Counted from the first letter of the stretch, positions 17,022 through 27,043 are shown. The stretch is 64,000 nt of DNA from Microcella sp. (GCF_019739195.1 NZ_JAHHDS010000003.1:248001-312000), one strand, 5' to 3'. The notes: generated by a model from the sequence alone, not told the origin. Numbers and translations: made by a program.

Positions 17022-17076
17022 CGTCGTCGAGGCTGCGCTTGCAGTCATCCGGTACCAAGCTCAGGAGATCTGTCAC

Positions 17077-18501
17077 ATGTTCAGTGATTCTTCCGAGGTG
17101 CTGAAGTTCATCAAGGACACGGACGTCGTCTTCCTCGACATCCGCTTCACCGACCTCCTCGGTGTCCAGCAGCACTTCAACATCCCCGCCTCCACCGTCG
17201 ACGAAGAGTTCTTCACCGTCGGGCAGCTGTTCGACGGCTCCTCGATTCGAGGCTTCCAGTCGATTCACGAATCCGACCTGCAGCTCATCCCGGATGTGTC
17301 GACCGCCTACGTCGACCCCTTCCGCACCGAGCGCACGCTCATCATGGTCTTCGACATCTACAACCCGCGCAACGGCGAGATCTACAGCCGCGACCCGCGC
17401 CAGGTGGCCAAGAAGGCCGAGAAGTACCTCGCCTCGACCGGCATCGCCGACACCGCGTTCTTCGCTCCCGAGGCCGAGTTCTACATCTTCGACGACGTGC
17501 GCTTCGAGGTGAAGCAGAACACCTCGTTCTACTCGGTCGACTCGAGCGAGGCGGCCTGGAACACGGCCCGCGTCGAAGAGGGCGGCAACCTCGCCAACAA
17601 GACTCCCTTCAAGGGCGGCTACTTCCCCGTGAGCCCGGTCGACCAGCACGCCGACCTGCGCGACGACATCGTCGTGAAGCTCATGGAGGTCGGGCTCGAC
17701 GTCGAGCGCAGCCACCACGAGGTCGGCACCGCCGGCCAGGGCGAGATCAACTACAAGTTCGACACGATGGTCTCGGCCGCCGACGACATCTTGAAGTTCA
17801 AGTACATCGTCAAGAACACTGCCCTCGAGTGGGGCAAGGTCGCGACCTTCATGCCGAAGCCGCTCTTCGGCGACAACGGCTCGGGCATGCACACCCACCA
17901 GTCGCTCTGGAACGACGGCACCCCGTTGTTCTACGACGAGGCGGGCTACGGCGGGCTCAGCGACATCGCGCGCTGGTACATCGGCGGCCTTCTCAAGCAC
18001 GCCCCCGCAGTGCTCGCGTTCACGAACCCCTCGCTGAACTCGTACCACCGCCTGGTCAAGGGCTTCGAGGCACCGGTCAACCTGGTCTACTCGGCCGGCA
18101 ACCGCTCGGCTGCCATCCGCATCCCGATCACGGGCACGAACCCCAAGGCCAAGCGCATCGAGTTCCGCGCGCCCGACGCCTCGGGCAACCCGTACCTTGC
18201 GTTCGCGGTGCAGCTCATGGCTGGCATCGACGGCATCCTCAACAAGATCGAGCCGCACGAGCCCGTTGACAAAGACCTCTACGAGCTGCCGCCCGAGGAG
18301 GCCAAGAACATCCCGCAGGTTCCCGGCTCGCTCGAAGAGGCGCTCGTCGCTCTCGAGAACGACCACGAGTTCCTGCTGCAGGGCGGGGTCTTCACCAAGG
18401 ACCTCATCGAGACCTGGATCGACTACAAGCGCGAGAAGGAGATCCTTCCCGCCGCTCAGCGCCCCCACCCGTTCGAGTACGAGCTGTACTTCTCGGTCTA
18501 G
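17077..18501 (+). CDS. glnA: Glutamine synthetase type I, GlnE-regulated
   Basis: A 474-residue GSI-beta enzyme making glutamine from glutamate, ammonia and ATP. Motifs: FDGSSIRGF (beta-grasp latch), [62 protein letters not shown] and NRSAAIRIP. The adenylylation loop is intact: DLYELPPEE with the target tyrosine near residue 403, matching GlnE encoded downstream. The GlnR box upstream and the hairpin after the stop make it a single-gene transcription unit under nitrogen control. Confidence 0.97.
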   Translation: MFSDSSEVLKFIKDTDVVFLDIRFTDLLGVQQHFNIPASTVDEEFFTVGQLFDGSSIRGFQSIHESDLQLIPDVSTAYVDPFRTERTLIMVFDIYNPRNGEIYSRDPRQVAKKAEKYLASTGIADTAFFAPEAEFYIFDDVRFEVKQNTSFYSVDSSEAAWNTARVEEGGNLANKTPFKGGYFPVSPVDQHADLRDDIVVKLMEVGLDVERSHHEVGTAGQGEINYKFDTMVSAADDILKFKYIVKNTALEWGKVATFMPKPLFGDNGSGMHTHQSLWNDGTPLFYDEAGYGGLSDIARWYIGGLLKHAPAVLAFTNPSLNSYHRLVKGFEAPVNLVYSAGNRSAAIRIPITGTNPKAKRIEFRAPDASGNPYLAFAVQLMAGIDGILNKIEPHEPVDKDLYELPPEEAKNIPQVPGSLEEALVALENDHEFLLQGGVFTKDLIETWIDYKREKEILPAAQRPHPFEYELYFSV

Positions 18502-18530
18502 GTTTCTGCAACCGCCACCACAGCACGCGA

Positions 18531-18557
18531 GGGCCCCGTTCCGTCAGGAGCGGGGCC
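18531..18557 (+). terminator. glnA terminator
   Basis: GGCCCCGTTCC pairs with GGAGCGGGGCC (11 bp, one G-U) around a GTCA loop, 30 bp after the glnA stop, followed by TTCGT. Confidence 0.75.
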
Positions 18558-18607
18558 TTCGTGCGTGAGAAAGTACCCTCGACGAGAGTGAGGGTGGGTC
18601 TCTATCT

Positions 18608-19774
18608 TCAGGTGAGTGAGTCGATCACCGCTTGCACAGCCATCACAGCGGTGTCGCGAGCGATGTCCGTGGGGTTCTCGCCCGTCGACGTTTCTGCTGT
18701 CACGACCACTCCGTCAACTTCTGCGAAGGCGATGCAGCTGTATTCAGGACACCAGACAGTCACCTCGCCGACCGTCTCCGATGAAGCCGGCGCAAGGTAG
18801 TTCGGCTGGTCGAATACCCACGCGGCTTCCGGTGCAGCGACAACGGTGATCGCTTTCCGCGACGCACTGTCTGCGACAACGCACTCGACATAGCCGAGGC
18901 GATCAGCGCTGGCGAATCCCATCGAGCCGGTGGACGACTGGTTCGTGCGACCGAGGCTCTCAGCGGTGAACTCGATGGTGCCGCCTCGTACTGGCCGATC
19001 GTCGAGCAGAGTGCTGGCACTCGCCGAAGAGAACAGCTCCGCGCAGGTGGGAGATGGCTCGGCGGGGCGCGGAACCTCCGCACGCGATGCACCCACCACG
19101 GCGGCCAAAGCGCTCTCGACGATGTCGGCGACGAGTGAACCCTCGGTTGTGGGCACGAGTGGCTTGCGACTCGTGTCCGGATTGTCACGAGGGCTTGGGA
19201 CGGTGGCCTCGCCCGCGGGGAGGTAGCGCGCAGCGGCGAAGATCCACACATCATCGCGGATGGCATTCCAGACGCACTCGAGCCCCCACCACGAGTAGTT
19301 GTCACTGCAGGCCACAACCGCGCCGTCGGCAAGTTCGGCAGGGATGTACGTGTAGGGAGGTGACGTGAGTCCGTCGACCACCACGGCGAACGCTTCCTCC
19401 GCCTCGGGGAGGATCATCATCACCAACTCAGGCTCAATCTGCCCGTCAGTCGACCACGTGCACGAGAGCCCTCCGTTGTGGAGCACGGCTGCGTCGACGA
19501 GACCGGATGGAGTCGCCTGGATCGGGTAGCCGTCGCGCAGGCTGAGTGGTTCTCCCCACACGGCCGAGCTCAGATCAGGGTTGAGGAGATCATCGCACGA
19601 GAGGTCGAACGCCGACACAGGAGGAACCAGCACTTCCGGTGTCGGCTCAGCGGTGGGTGTGCTCTCCGGGGGGCTCACAGAGGGCTGGTCAGTCTCAGCG
19701 CCCGCGCACGAGGCCAGCAATGCAGCTATCACGAGCAGTGCCACGGAGTGAACGACAATGCGAGCACCTGTCAT
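18608..19774 (-). CDS. Predicted secreted lipoprotein of unknown function
   Basis: A 388-residue protein with a signal peptide (ARIVVHSVALLVIAALLASC) ending in the lipobox LASC, so it is probably lipidated and held on the outer face of the membrane. A Ser/Pro/Thr/Glu-rich spacer follows, then two similar halves: each has a Cys pair (FDLSCDDLLNP...LSCTW and SPTCAELFSSAS...YVECVV) with another Cys pair later, suggesting a duplicated disulfide-bonded domain. I do not recognise the family. It begins 20 bp after glnE on the same strand and may be cotranscribed. GTG at 19780 is an alternative start. Confidence 0.75.
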   Translation of the reverse strand: MTGARIVVHSVALLVIAALLASCAGAETDQPSVSPPESTPTAEPTPEVLVPPVSAFDLSCDDLLNPDLSSAVWGEPLSLRDGYPIQATPSGLVDAAVLHNGGLSCTWSTDGQIEPELVMMILPEAEEAFAVVVDGLTSPPYTYIPAELADGAVVACSDNYSWWGLECVWNAIRDDVWIFAAARYLPAGEATVPSPRDNPDTSRKPLVPTTEGSLVADIVESALAAVVGASRAEVPRPAEPSPTCAELFSSASASTLLDDRPVRGGTIEFTAESLGRTNQSSTGSMGFASADRLGYVECVVADSASRKAITVVAAPEAAWVFDQPNYLAPASSETVGEVTVWCPEYSCIAFAEVDGVVVTAETSTGENPTDIARDTAVMAVQAVIDSLT

Positions 19775-19794
19775 GTGCACAGTGTTTCACAGGC

Positions 19795-22707
19795 TCAACC
19801 CGTGCCGTAGAAGCCGCGCTCGAAGACCTGACGTGCCAGGCGCGTCGTGCGCAAGTAGTCCTCTTCGAGCCGCGCTGCTCCCCCGGCCGGGTAGCCCATG
19901 AGGCGGGCGACTCCCTCGAGCTGCGGACGATCGATCGGCAGCACATCGTTGGTCTTGTTGCTCCACAGCGTCAACGCTGAGCGCGCACGGGAGGCGATGA
20001 TCCAGGCGGCACGTAAGCGGTCGGCGTCGGCCGCTGACACGAGCTGAGCATCCACTGCCGCAGCGAGAGCCTCGAGCGTCGACGTCGTGGCCAACGCGGG
20101 CACGGCGGCGGCGTGCTGCAACTGCAGCAGCTGGACGAACCATTCGACGTCGCTCAGCGAGCCGCGCCCGAGCTTGAGGTGCCGCGCGGGGTCTGCAGCC
20201 TGCGGCAGCCGCTCCGATTCGACTCGCGCCTTGATGCGCCGCACCTCGCGAGCATCGGCCTCGGCGAGCTTCGTCGGGTAGCGTACGGTGTCGGCGAGGG
20301 TGGTGAAGTCGGCCATGAGTGCGGGGTCTCCGGCGACCGCGCGCGCCCGCAGCAGCGCCTGAGCCTCCCACGTGAGCGACCACCGCTCGTAGTAGGCCTG
20401 GTACGAGGTGAGCGACCGCACGATCGCCCCGTTGCGCCCCTCGGGCCGCAGGTCGATGTCGAGGTCGAGCGGCAGGCGCAGATCGTCGGTGAGGCGCTTC
20501 AGCTCGTGCACGATGCGCTCGGCGCGCGCTTGCGCCTCATCACCCGCGCCCGCATCGCGATAGACGTAGATGACGTCGGCGTCAGAGCCGAAGCCCAGCT
20601 CTCCCCCGCCGTAGCGGCCCATGCCGATGATCGCGAACTCGATGCCGTCGCCGTAGCGGTGCGCGAGCGAGAGCGCTCCCGTCAGCACAGTGGTCGTGAC
20701 GTCGCTGAGCGCGCGGCCGAGATCGTCGACGGCAATGACATCGAGGATTCCGGCGAGAGCAAGGCGCAGCAGTTCGCGTCGCCGCGCCGTGCGCAGGGCC
20801 TTCGCAGCGGACTCAATATCACCGTCGTGGCGGGCGACGGTCGCTCGAGCCTCGTCGAGCAGGGCCTCGAGCGGCCGGGGTCTCAACTCTTCTTCGTTCT
20901 CGAGCCAGGCCGCCCCTTCAGGAATGCGCTCGAAGAGCCCGCCCACGTAGCGCGACGACGCGAGCACACTCGTGAGGCGCTGGGCCGCGCCGCTCGAATC
21001 GCGCAACATGCGCAAGAACCAGTAGCTCTCGCCGAGGTCGTCACTCAAGCGCCGGAAGGCCAGCAGTCCGTAGTCGGGGTCTGCACCGTCAGCGAGCCAC
21101 TGCAGAATGACGGGCAGCAGGGTGCGGTGAATCTGCGCACGCCGCGAGACCCCGTTCGTGAGCGCAGCGATGTGGTGCAGAGCGCCCTTCGCGTCGACGA
21201 AGCCGATGGCGTTGAGGCGAGCCACGGCCTGCTCGCTCGTGAGCGCGAGCCCGTCTTCAGGCAGCGCGGCGACGGCCGAGAGCAGCGGGCGGTAGAAGAG
21301 CTTCTCGTGCAGCGACCGTACGGCGATCTTGGTCTGCTGCCAGCGGGCGGTGAGCTCGTCGGCGGTGGTGCCCAGACGTGTCGCGCGAGCGAGCACTCGC
21401 AACCGGTCGTCGTCGCGCGGCATGAGGTGGGTGCGCTGCAGCCGCTCGAGCTGCACGCGGTGCTCGATGACACGCAGCAGTCGGTAGTCGCGCCCGAACT
21501 CTGCCGCTTCGACCCGGCCGATGTAGCCCTGCTGCGCGAGCGCGTCGAGGGCGCCCAGGGTGTCGCCCTGCCGCACCTGGTCGTCACCGTGGCCGTGCAC
21601 GAGCTGCAGCAGCTGCACCGTGAACTCGACATCTCGTAGGCCCCCCGGCCCGAGCTTGAGCTGCACGTCGACCTCGTCGGCGGGAATGTTCTCAGTCACG
21701 CGCTCGCGCATGCGCTGCACCGATTCGACGAAGCCCTCGCGCTGAGAGCTGGTCCAGACCAGCGGATGCACGCTCTCGCAATAGCGTCGCCCCAGCTCGG
21801 TATCGCCCGCAAGGGGTCGCGACTTGAGCAGCGCCTGAAACTCCCAGCTCTTCGCCCAGCGGTCGTAGTAGGCGCGGTGCGACTCGAGCGTGCGCACAAG
21901 CGCGCCGTCTTTGCCCTCGGGCCGAAGGTTGGCGTCAACCTCCCAGATGGGCGGCTCGAAGCCTGGCTCTTGAATGCCCCGAGCCGTTGCCGCCGCGAGC
22001 CGTGTCGCGATCTCGATCGCGCGGCCCGAGTCGAGCTCGTCGACCCCCTCGGCGACGTAGATCACGTCGACGTCGCTGATGTAGTTCAGTTCGCGCGCAC
22101 CGGCCTTGCCCATGCCGATGATCGCGAGACGCGTGCGCTCGACATCGACGGCCGGGTAGGTGCTCGTGCGCCGGGCGACGACAAGGCTCGCATCCAGCGT
22201 CGCTCCCGCAAGGTCCGCGAGTGCCGCCGACACGAGCGGCTGGGCTTCGAGGGGGTCAGGGTGCTCGAGATCCCACGCGGCGATGCGCACGAGCCAGCGC
22301 TGATAGCGCACCCGCATGGCTGTGATCGCACGATCAGGGTCGTCGACCGCAGCAACGGTCGCGAGCAAGTCGCGGTGCAGGTCGGCGTGGGTCGGCAGCT
22401 CGTCCAGCGGCTCACGTAGAGCGGCGAGCTCGTCGGGCCGGCGCCGCAAGAACTCGCCCAATCCCTCGCTTGCGCCGAGCACGCGCACGACGCGCGCCGC
22501 CCAGTCGTTGTCGGCGAGTGGCGCCGAGAGGGCATCCGGATGCTGCTCTCGCAGCCGCCCGAGCTGCCGTAGCGCCCGATCAGGGTCGGCGGCGGTGCCG
22601 AACGCGTCGAGCAGCGGCTCGAAGCCGTCGAGGGCATCACGAGCGGCGCTCAGCTCAGAGAATCCGAGCCGAGCGAGCTCGGTCAGCGTCGACACGTGGC
22701 GCGTCAC
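19795..22707 (-). CDS. glnE: Bifunctional glutamine synthetase adenylyltransferase/deadenylyltransferase
   Basis: A 970-residue enzyme that adenylylates and deadenylylates GlnA according to nitrogen status. It has two nucleotidyltransferase domains: the N-terminal one with GMGKAGARELNYISDVDVIYV and the C-terminal one with GMGRYGGGELGFGSDADVIYVY, each giving the paired metal-binding aspartates (DVD, DAD), and each followed by LRPEG(K/R)(D/N)GA. The linking helical regions carry KLGPGGLRDVEF and KLGRGSLSDVEW. The GTG start at 22707 follows glnA2 by 18 bp, so glnA2-glnE is an operon. Confidence 0.95.
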   Translation of the reverse strand: MTRHVSTLTELARLGFSELSAARDALDGFEPLLDAFGTAADPDRALRQLGRLREQHPDALSAPLADNDWAARVVRVLGASEGLGEFLRRRPDELAALREPLDELPTHADLHRDLLATVAAVDDPDRAITAMRVRYQRWLVRIAAWDLEHPDPLEAQPLVSAALADLAGATLDASLVVARRTSTYPAVDVERTRLAIIGMGKAGARELNYISDVDVIYVAEGVDELDSGRAIEIATRLAAATARGIQEPGFEPPIWEVDANLRPEGKDGALVRTLESHRAYYDRWAKSWEFQALLKSRPLAGDTELGRRYCESVHPLVWTSSQREGFVESVQRMRERVTENIPADEVDVQLKLGPGGLRDVEFTVQLLQLVHGHGDDQVRQGDTLGALDALAQQGYIGRVEAAEFGRDYRLLRVIEHRVQLERLQRTHLMPRDDDRLRVLARATRLGTTADELTARWQQTKIAVRSLHEKLFYRPLLSAVAALPEDGLALTSEQAVARLNAIGFVDAKGALHHIAALTNGVSRRAQIHRTLLPVILQWLADGADPDYGLLAFRRLSDDLGESYWFLRMLRDSSGAAQRLTSVLASSRYVGGLFERIPEGAAWLENEEELRPRPLEALLDEARATVARHDGDIESAAKALRTARRRELLRLALAGILDVIAVDDLGRALSDVTTTVLTGALSLAHRYGDGIEFAIIGMGRYGGGELGFGSDADVIYVYRDAGAGDEAQARAERIVHELKRLTDDLRLPLDLDIDLRPEGRNGAIVRSLTSYQAYYERWSLTWEAQALLRARAVAGDPALMADFTTLADTVRYPTKLAEADAREVRRIKARVESERLPQAADPARHLKLGRGSLSDVEWFVQLLQLQHAAAVPALATTSTLEALAAAVDAQLVSAADADRLRAAWIIASRARSALTLWSNKTNDVLPIDRPQLEGVARLMGYPAGGAARLEEDYLRTTRLARQVFERGFYGTG

Positions 22708-22725
22708 GGTGCAGCCCGACCGGGC

Positions 22726-24063
22726 CTAGAGAATCTCGAGATTGCTCTCGAGCTCATAGGGCGTGACCTGGGCGCGGTACGCGTTCCACTCGCGGCGCTT
22801 GTTGAGCAGCACGTAGTTGAAGACCTGCTCGCCCAGAGTCTCGGCGACGAGCTCGCTCTCTTCCATGAGCGCGAGTGCACGATCGAGGCTCGACGGCAGG
22901 GCCTTGTAGCCGAGCGCGCGGCGCTCAGACTCGCTCAGCGCCCACACGGTGTCTTCGGCCTCGGGCGGCAGCTCGTAGCCGTTCTCGATGCCCTTCAGCC
23001 CTGCAGCGAGCAGCAGGGAGTACGAGAGATAGGGGTTGGCGGCCGAGTCGATGCCGCGGTACTCGACGCGAGCACTCTGGCCCTTGCCCGGCTTGTAGAG
23101 CGGTACGCGCACGAGGGCCGAGCGATTGTTGTGACCCCACGTGACGTAGCTCGGAGCCTCGTCGCCGCTCCAGATGCGCTTGTACGAGTTCACGAACTGG
23201 TTAGTGATCGCGGCGATCTCGGGAGCGTGCGTGAGCAGCCCGGCGACGAACTGCCGACCGATCTTCGACAGCTGATACTGCCCCGAAGAGTCGAAGAAGG
23301 CGTTCGTATCGCCCTCGAAGAGCGACATGTGGGTGTGCATGCCCGAGCCCGGGTGCGCGGCCAGCGGCTTCGGCATGAACGTGGCATAGACGCCCTGCTC
23401 GATCGCCACCTCTTTGACGACTGTGCGGAAGGTCATGATGTTGTCGGCCGTCGTGAGCGCGTCGGCGTAACGCAGGTCGATCTCGTTCTGACCAGGACCG
23501 GCCTCGTGGTGGCTGAACTCGACCGAGATGCCGAGGTCTTCGAGCATGCGCACGGCGCGGCGCCGGAAGTCGTGGGCACTGCCGCCCGGCACGTTGTCGA
23601 AGTAGCCCGCCGAGTCGACAGGCTGCGGGCCCTCGGGCCCGTACTTGCTGCTCTTGAGCAGGTAGAACTCGATCTCGGGGTGCGTGTAGAAGGTGAAACC
23701 GCGGTCGGCGGCCTTCGCGAGCGTGCGCTTGAGCACATTGCGCGGGTCGGCCGAGGCGGGCTGGCCGTCGGGCGTCGTGATGTCACAGAACATGCGAGCG
23801 GTCGGATCGACCTCGCCGCGCCAGGGAAGAATCTGGAACGTCGTCGGGTCTGGGTGCAGCAGCACGTCGGCCTCGAACGCGCGCGTGAAGCCCTCGATCG
23901 ACGAACCGTCGATGCCGAGGCCCTCAGAGAACGCGCCCTCGACCTCGGCCGGAGCGACCGCGACCATCTTGAGCGTGCCCACGACGTCGGTGAACCACAG
24001 GCGCACGAACTTGACCCCGCGCTCTTCGATCGTGCGAAGAACGAAGTCGCGCTGCTTGTCCAT
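22726..24063 (-). CDS. glnA2: Glutamine synthetase-like GlnA2
   Basis: A 445-residue glutamine synthetase family protein. It keeps LGIDGSSIEGF, HPEIEFYLL, VEFSHHEAGPGQNEID, KPLAAHPGSGMHTHMS, and NNRSALVRVP. It lacks the NLYDLPPEE-type adenylylation loop, having EAEDTVWALSESERRALG instead, so GlnE should not modify it. In actinobacteria GlnA2 is conserved beside glnE and its main activity is debated (glutamine or gamma-glutamyl-amine synthesis). ATG at 24063 is chosen because GGAAAGGG precedes it; GTG at 24081 is less likely. Divergent from nadE with a 68-bp gap. Confidence 0.92.
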   Translation of the reverse strand: MDKQRDFVLRTIEERGVKFVRLWFTDVVGTLKMVAVAPAEVEGAFSEGLGIDGSSIEGFTRAFEADVLLHPDPTTFQILPWRGEVDPTARMFCDITTPDGQPASADPRNVLKRTLAKAADRGFTFYTHPEIEFYLLKSSKYGPEGPQPVDSAGYFDNVPGGSAHDFRRRAVRMLEDLGISVEFSHHEAGPGQNEIDLRYADALTTADNIMTFRTVVKEVAIEQGVYATFMPKPLAAHPGSGMHTHMSLFEGDTNAFFDSSGQYQLSKIGRQFVAGLLTHAPEIAAITNQFVNSYKRIWSGDEAPSYVTWGHNNRSALVRVPLYKPGKGQSARVEYRGIDSAANPYLSYSLLLAAGLKGIENGYELPPEAEDTVWALSESERRALGYKALPSSLDRALALMEESELVAETLGEQVFNYVLLNKRREWNAYRAQVTPYELESNLEIL

Positions 24064-24118
24064 GCTGCCCTTTCCGGTCACCGTGACGCCTCTCGATCGG
24101 GGCTCAGAAGCCCGCCAT

Positions 24119-24124
24119 TAGGCT
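24119..24124 (+). promoter_or_regulatory. -10 box of nadE
   Basis: TAGGCT, 7 nt before the ATG at 24132. Confidence 0.55.
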
Positions 24125-24131
24125 ACTGCGT

Positions 24132-25865
24132 ATGCCCCGCCTGCGTGTCGCCCTGGCACAGTCGAACCCGATCGTCGGCGACCTCGTCGGCAACGCCCAG
24201 CTCATCGTCGACGCCGTGCGCGCCGCGAGCGAGCAGGGCGCCGACCTCGTCGCCACCGGCGAGATGGCCCTCACCGGCTACCCGATCGAAGACCTGGCCC
24301 AGCGGCCCTCGTTCTTGGCCACGGCCACGCGCGCCGTGCACGCCCTGGCCGAGCGGCTTGCCGCCGAGGGCCTCGGCGAGACGGTCGTCATCGTGGGCCA
24401 CCCTGACGGACCGCACGAACCGAGACTGCTCGGCACCTCGAACGCTCCCACGGCCATCGCCCAGAACTGCGCGAGCGTGCTGCACCGCGGCCGCGTCGTC
24501 GCCCGCTACGCCAAGCACCACCTGCCCAACTACTCCGTCTTTGACGAGTACCGCATCTTCATCCCCGGCGACGAACTGCTCGTGCTGCGCCTGCGCGGCG
24601 TCGACGTGGCCCTCATTGTCTGCGAAGACCTCTGGCGCGACGGTGGGCCGGTGGGCCGCGTGCTCGAGGCCGACGCCGGGCTGCTCGTCGTCGTCAACGC
24701 CTCGCCCTTCGAGCGCGACAAAGACGAGGTGCGCCTGCCGCTCGTGACGCGGCGCGCGACCGAGACCGACACGATCGTCGCCTACGTCAACATCGTCGGA
24801 GGGCAAGACGACCTCGTGTTCGACGGCGACAGCGTTGTGGTCGACGGGCACGGCACGATCCTCGCCCGTGCACCCCAGTTCGTCGAGCACCTGCTGGTCG
24901 TCGACGTGGATGCGGCCGAGCACACCGATGCAGAGTTGCCGCCGAACGTGCGGCGCGTCGAACTCGAGGTAGGCGGTGCTGTCGCTGAGCATCCGGTTGC
25001 CGCCGACGTCGCCGTGCTGGGCGATGACCGCGAGCAGCTCTGGAACGCCCTCGTCACCGGCACGCGCGACTACGTGCGCAAGAACGGGTTTCGCAGCGTG
25101 ACGCTGGGGCTCTCGGGCGGCATCGACTCGGCCGTCTGCGCCGCCATCGCGGCCGACGCCATCGGCGCTGAGAACGTCTACGGCGTCTCGATGCCGTCGC
25201 GATGGAGTTCTGACCACTCACGCAGCGACGCCGACGAGCTGGCCGAGAATCTCGGGCTGCAGTACTCGGTCGAGCCCATCGCCGAGCTCGTGCAGCCCGT
25301 CGAGACACAGCTCGCGCTCACCGGGGTCGCGGCCGAGAACCTGCAGGCGCGCATCCGGGCCATCATCCTCATGGGGCTGTCGAACATGCACGGGCACCTC
25401 GTGCTCACCACGGGCAACAAGACCGAGCTCGCGGTCGGCTACTCGACGATCTACGGTGACTCGGTCGGCGGGTTTGCTCCGATCAAAGACGTTCCCAAGC
25501 TGCTCGTCTGGGAGCTCGCGCGGTGGCGCAACGAGGCCGCGGTCGCACGCGGCGAGACTCCCCCGATTCCGCAGGGGTCGATCGAGAAGCCGCCGAGCGC
25601 CGAGCTGCGGCCCGACCAGACCGATCAAGACACGCTGCCGCCCTACGAGGTGCTCGACGCGATTCTCGACGCCTACGTCACGCGCGCGCTCGGGCACGAC
25701 GATGTCGTCGCTCTCGGCTTCGACCGCGAGACCGTCGACTTCGTGACGAAGCTCGTCGACCGCTCGGAGTGGAAGCGGCGTCAAGGCGCCATCGGCCCCA
25801 AGATCTCGGGCATGGCGTTCGGGCGCGACCGCCGGCTGCCGATCACCTACCGGCCGACCGAGTAA
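24132..25865 (+). CDS. nadE: Glutamine-type NAD synthetase
   Basis: A 577-residue enzyme amidating nicotinate adenine dinucleotide to NAD. The N-terminal nitrilase-type glutaminase domain (residues 1-270) has the Glu-Lys-Cys triad regions TGEMALTGYP, YAKHHLPNY and LIVCEDLW. The C-terminal synthetase has the PP-loop LGLSGGIDSAVCA, LTTGNKTELAVGYSTIYGD, and the C-terminal KISGMAFGRDRRLPI. It takes glutamine, which ties it to the neighbouring glutamine synthetase genes, though that may be coincidence. Confidence 0.96.
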   Translation: MPRLRVALAQSNPIVGDLVGNAQLIVDAVRAASEQGADLVATGEMALTGYPIEDLAQRPSFLATATRAVHALAERLAAEGLGETVVIVGHPDGPHEPRLLGTSNAPTAIAQNCASVLHRGRVVARYAKHHLPNYSVFDEYRIFIPGDELLVLRLRGVDVALIVCEDLWRDGGPVGRVLEADAGLLVVVNASPFERDKDEVRLPLVTRRATETDTIVAYVNIVGGQDDLVFDGDSVVVDGHGTILARAPQFVEHLLVVDVDAAEHTDAELPPNVRRVELEVGGAVAEHPVAADVAVLGDDREQLWNALVTGTRDYVRKNGFRSVTLGLSGGIDSAVCAAIAADAIGAENVYGVSMPSRWSSDHSRSDADELAENLGLQYSVEPIAELVQPVETQLALTGVAAENLQARIRAIILMGLSNMHGHLVLTTGNKTELAVGYSTIYGDSVGGFAPIKDVPKLLVWELARWRNEAAVARGETPPIPQGSIEKPPSAELRPDQTDQDTLPPYEVLDAILDAYVTRALGHDDVVALGFDRETVDFVTKLVDRSEWKRRQGAIGPKISGMAFGRDRRLPITYRPTE

Positions 25866-25875
25866 CCCACCGGGT

Positions 25876-25881
25876 TAGGGT
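25876..25881 (+). promoter_or_regulatory. -10 box of panB
   Basis: TAGGGT, 7 nt before the ATG at 25889. Confidence 0.55.
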
Positions 25882-25888
25882 GGTGAGC

Positions 25889-26737
25889 ATGGCCGAAGCA
25901 CCGAAGCGCGTCCGCACCCGTCACTTCGCGAGAGCGAAAGAGCAGGGCATCAAGATCACCGGGCTCACGTCGTATGACGTGCTCACCGCTCAGATCTTCG
26001 ACGAAGCCGGCATCGACTTCCTCCTCGTCGGCGACTCGGCCGGCAACACCGTGCTCGGCTACGACACGACGCTGCCCGTCACGATCGACGACCTCATTCC
26101 GCTCACGCGCGGCGTCGTGAGCGGCGTGAAGCGCGCGCTCGTCGTCGCCGACATGCCGTTTGGCTCGTATGAGACCGGGCCAGAAGAGGCCTTGCACACG
26201 GCGTTCCGTTTCATGAAAGAGACGGGAGCCCACGCCGTGAAGCTCGAGGGCGGGGTGCGGTCGGCCAAGCAGATTCGGCGCATCGTCTCAGCGGGCATCC
26301 CGGTCATGGCCCACATCGGGTTCACGCCGCAGAGTGAGCACGGGCTCGGCGGCCACGTCATCCAGGGCCGCGGTGAAGCGGCCGAGCAGCTACTCGCCGA
26401 CGCTCACGCGGTCGAAGAGGCCGGAGCGTTCGCGGTCGTGCTCGAGATGATCCCCGCCGAGGTCGCGCAGCGCATCACGGCCGAGCTGAGCATCCCGACC
26501 ATCAGCGTCGGTGGCGGCCCGCACTGCGACGGCCAGCTCGTCGTCTGGACCGACTGGGCCGGGCTCGCTTCGGGCCGCATTCCGAAGTTCGTGAAGCAGT
26601 ACGCGAACCTGCGCCAGGTGCTGACGGATGCTGCGATCGCCTACAAGGCCGACGTCGAGTCGGGCGCGTACCCCGACGAGGACCACAGCTACAGCGACGC
26701 GACGGCCGAGCAGGCGCTGCAGGAGCGCACGAACTAG
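25889..26737 (+). CDS. panB: 3-methyl-2-oxobutanoate hydroxymethyltransferase
   Basis: A 282-residue enzyme that makes ketopantoate from 2-oxoisovalerate and methylene-tetrahydrofolate, the first step of pantothenate/CoA synthesis. Motifs: [54 protein letters not shown] and [10 protein letters not shown]. Length is normal. panC and panD are not in the window. A palindromic structure follows the stop. Confidence 0.96.
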   Translation: MAEAPKRVRTRHFARAKEQGIKITGLTSYDVLTAQIFDEAGIDFLLVGDSAGNTVLGYDTTLPVTIDDLIPLTRGVVSGVKRALVVADMPFGSYETGPEEALHTAFRFMKETGAHAVKLEGGVRSAKQIRRIVSAGIPVMAHIGFTPQSEHGLGGHVIQGRGEAAEQLLADAHAVEEAGAFAVVLEMIPAEVAQRITAELSIPTISVGGGPHCDGQLVVWTDWAGLASGRIPKFVKQYANLRQVLTDAAIAYKADVESGAYPDEDHSYSDATAEQALQERTN

Positions 26738-26758
26738 CCAACCCTTCCTCGGCACCTG

Positions 26759-26821
26759 CCAGATCTGGGCCAAAATGGCGCAACTCTGTCGCCGTTGCGC
26801 CGATGTGCCCCAGATCTGGGG
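26759..26821. terminator. Nested palindromes between panB and the 59-residue gene (bidirectional terminator or repeat)
   Basis: Outer arms CCAGATCTGG (26759-26768) and CCCCAGATCTGGGG (26808-26821) are each palindromic and can also pair with one another. Between them GGCGCAAC (26777-26784) pairs with GTTGCGCC (26794-26801). It lies between convergent genes, so it can stop transcription from both sides. Confidence 0.6.
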
Positions 26822-26829
26822 CTGTAGGG

Positions 26830-27009
26830 CTACTCCTCTTCGTCGGCCGCCCAGGCGCGAGCGTGCTCGCGGGCGATCTCGGGGGCGCGGCGCGCATCGG
26901 CCTCGGTAGCGTAGGGGCCGTCGCGGTCGGAGCCGAGCGACTGCGGCCCGTGCTCGACCTCGCCGGTCTTGTGGTTGTACCACCAGTGCTGCGTATCATG
27001 CTCGGCCAA
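26830..27009 (-). CDS. Small conserved actinobacterial protein, 59 residues
   Basis: A 59-residue soluble protein with TTG start at 27009, preceded by GGGAGAGG. The sequence pattern [20 protein letters not shown] then [20 protein letters not shown], ending WAADEEE, is that of small actinobacterial proteins sometimes labelled SPOR-like or methionine-aminopeptidase-adjacent; the N-terminal half resembles a WW-like aromatic strand pair and the rest an alpha helix with alternating charges. Function is unknown. It is divergent from map with only 33 bp between the starts, so the two promoters overlap. Confidence 0.75.
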   Translation of the reverse strand: MAEHDTQHWWYNHKTGEVEHGPQSLGSDRDGPYATEADARRAPEIAREHARAWAADEEE

Positions 27010-27029
27010 GAGCCTCTCCCCTCGCTCGG

Positions 27030-27043
27030 TAGACTCGACCCTA
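27030..27043. promoter_or_regulatory. Back-to-back -10 boxes of map and the 59-residue gene
   Basis: TAGACT (27030-27035) is 7 nt before the map ATG on the plus strand. TAGGGT on the minus strand (27038-27043) would start the opposite message with a leader of about 20 nt. The two polymerases cannot bind together. Confidence 0.5.

Noticed and set aside
16807-18468. 553-codon open frame opposite glnA
   Set aside because: glnA is unmistakable on the other strand; this frame is Val/Leu/Asp-rich without motifs.
20113-21639. 508-codon open frame opposite glnE
   Set aside because: Shadow of glnE; no domain and no ribosome-binding site.
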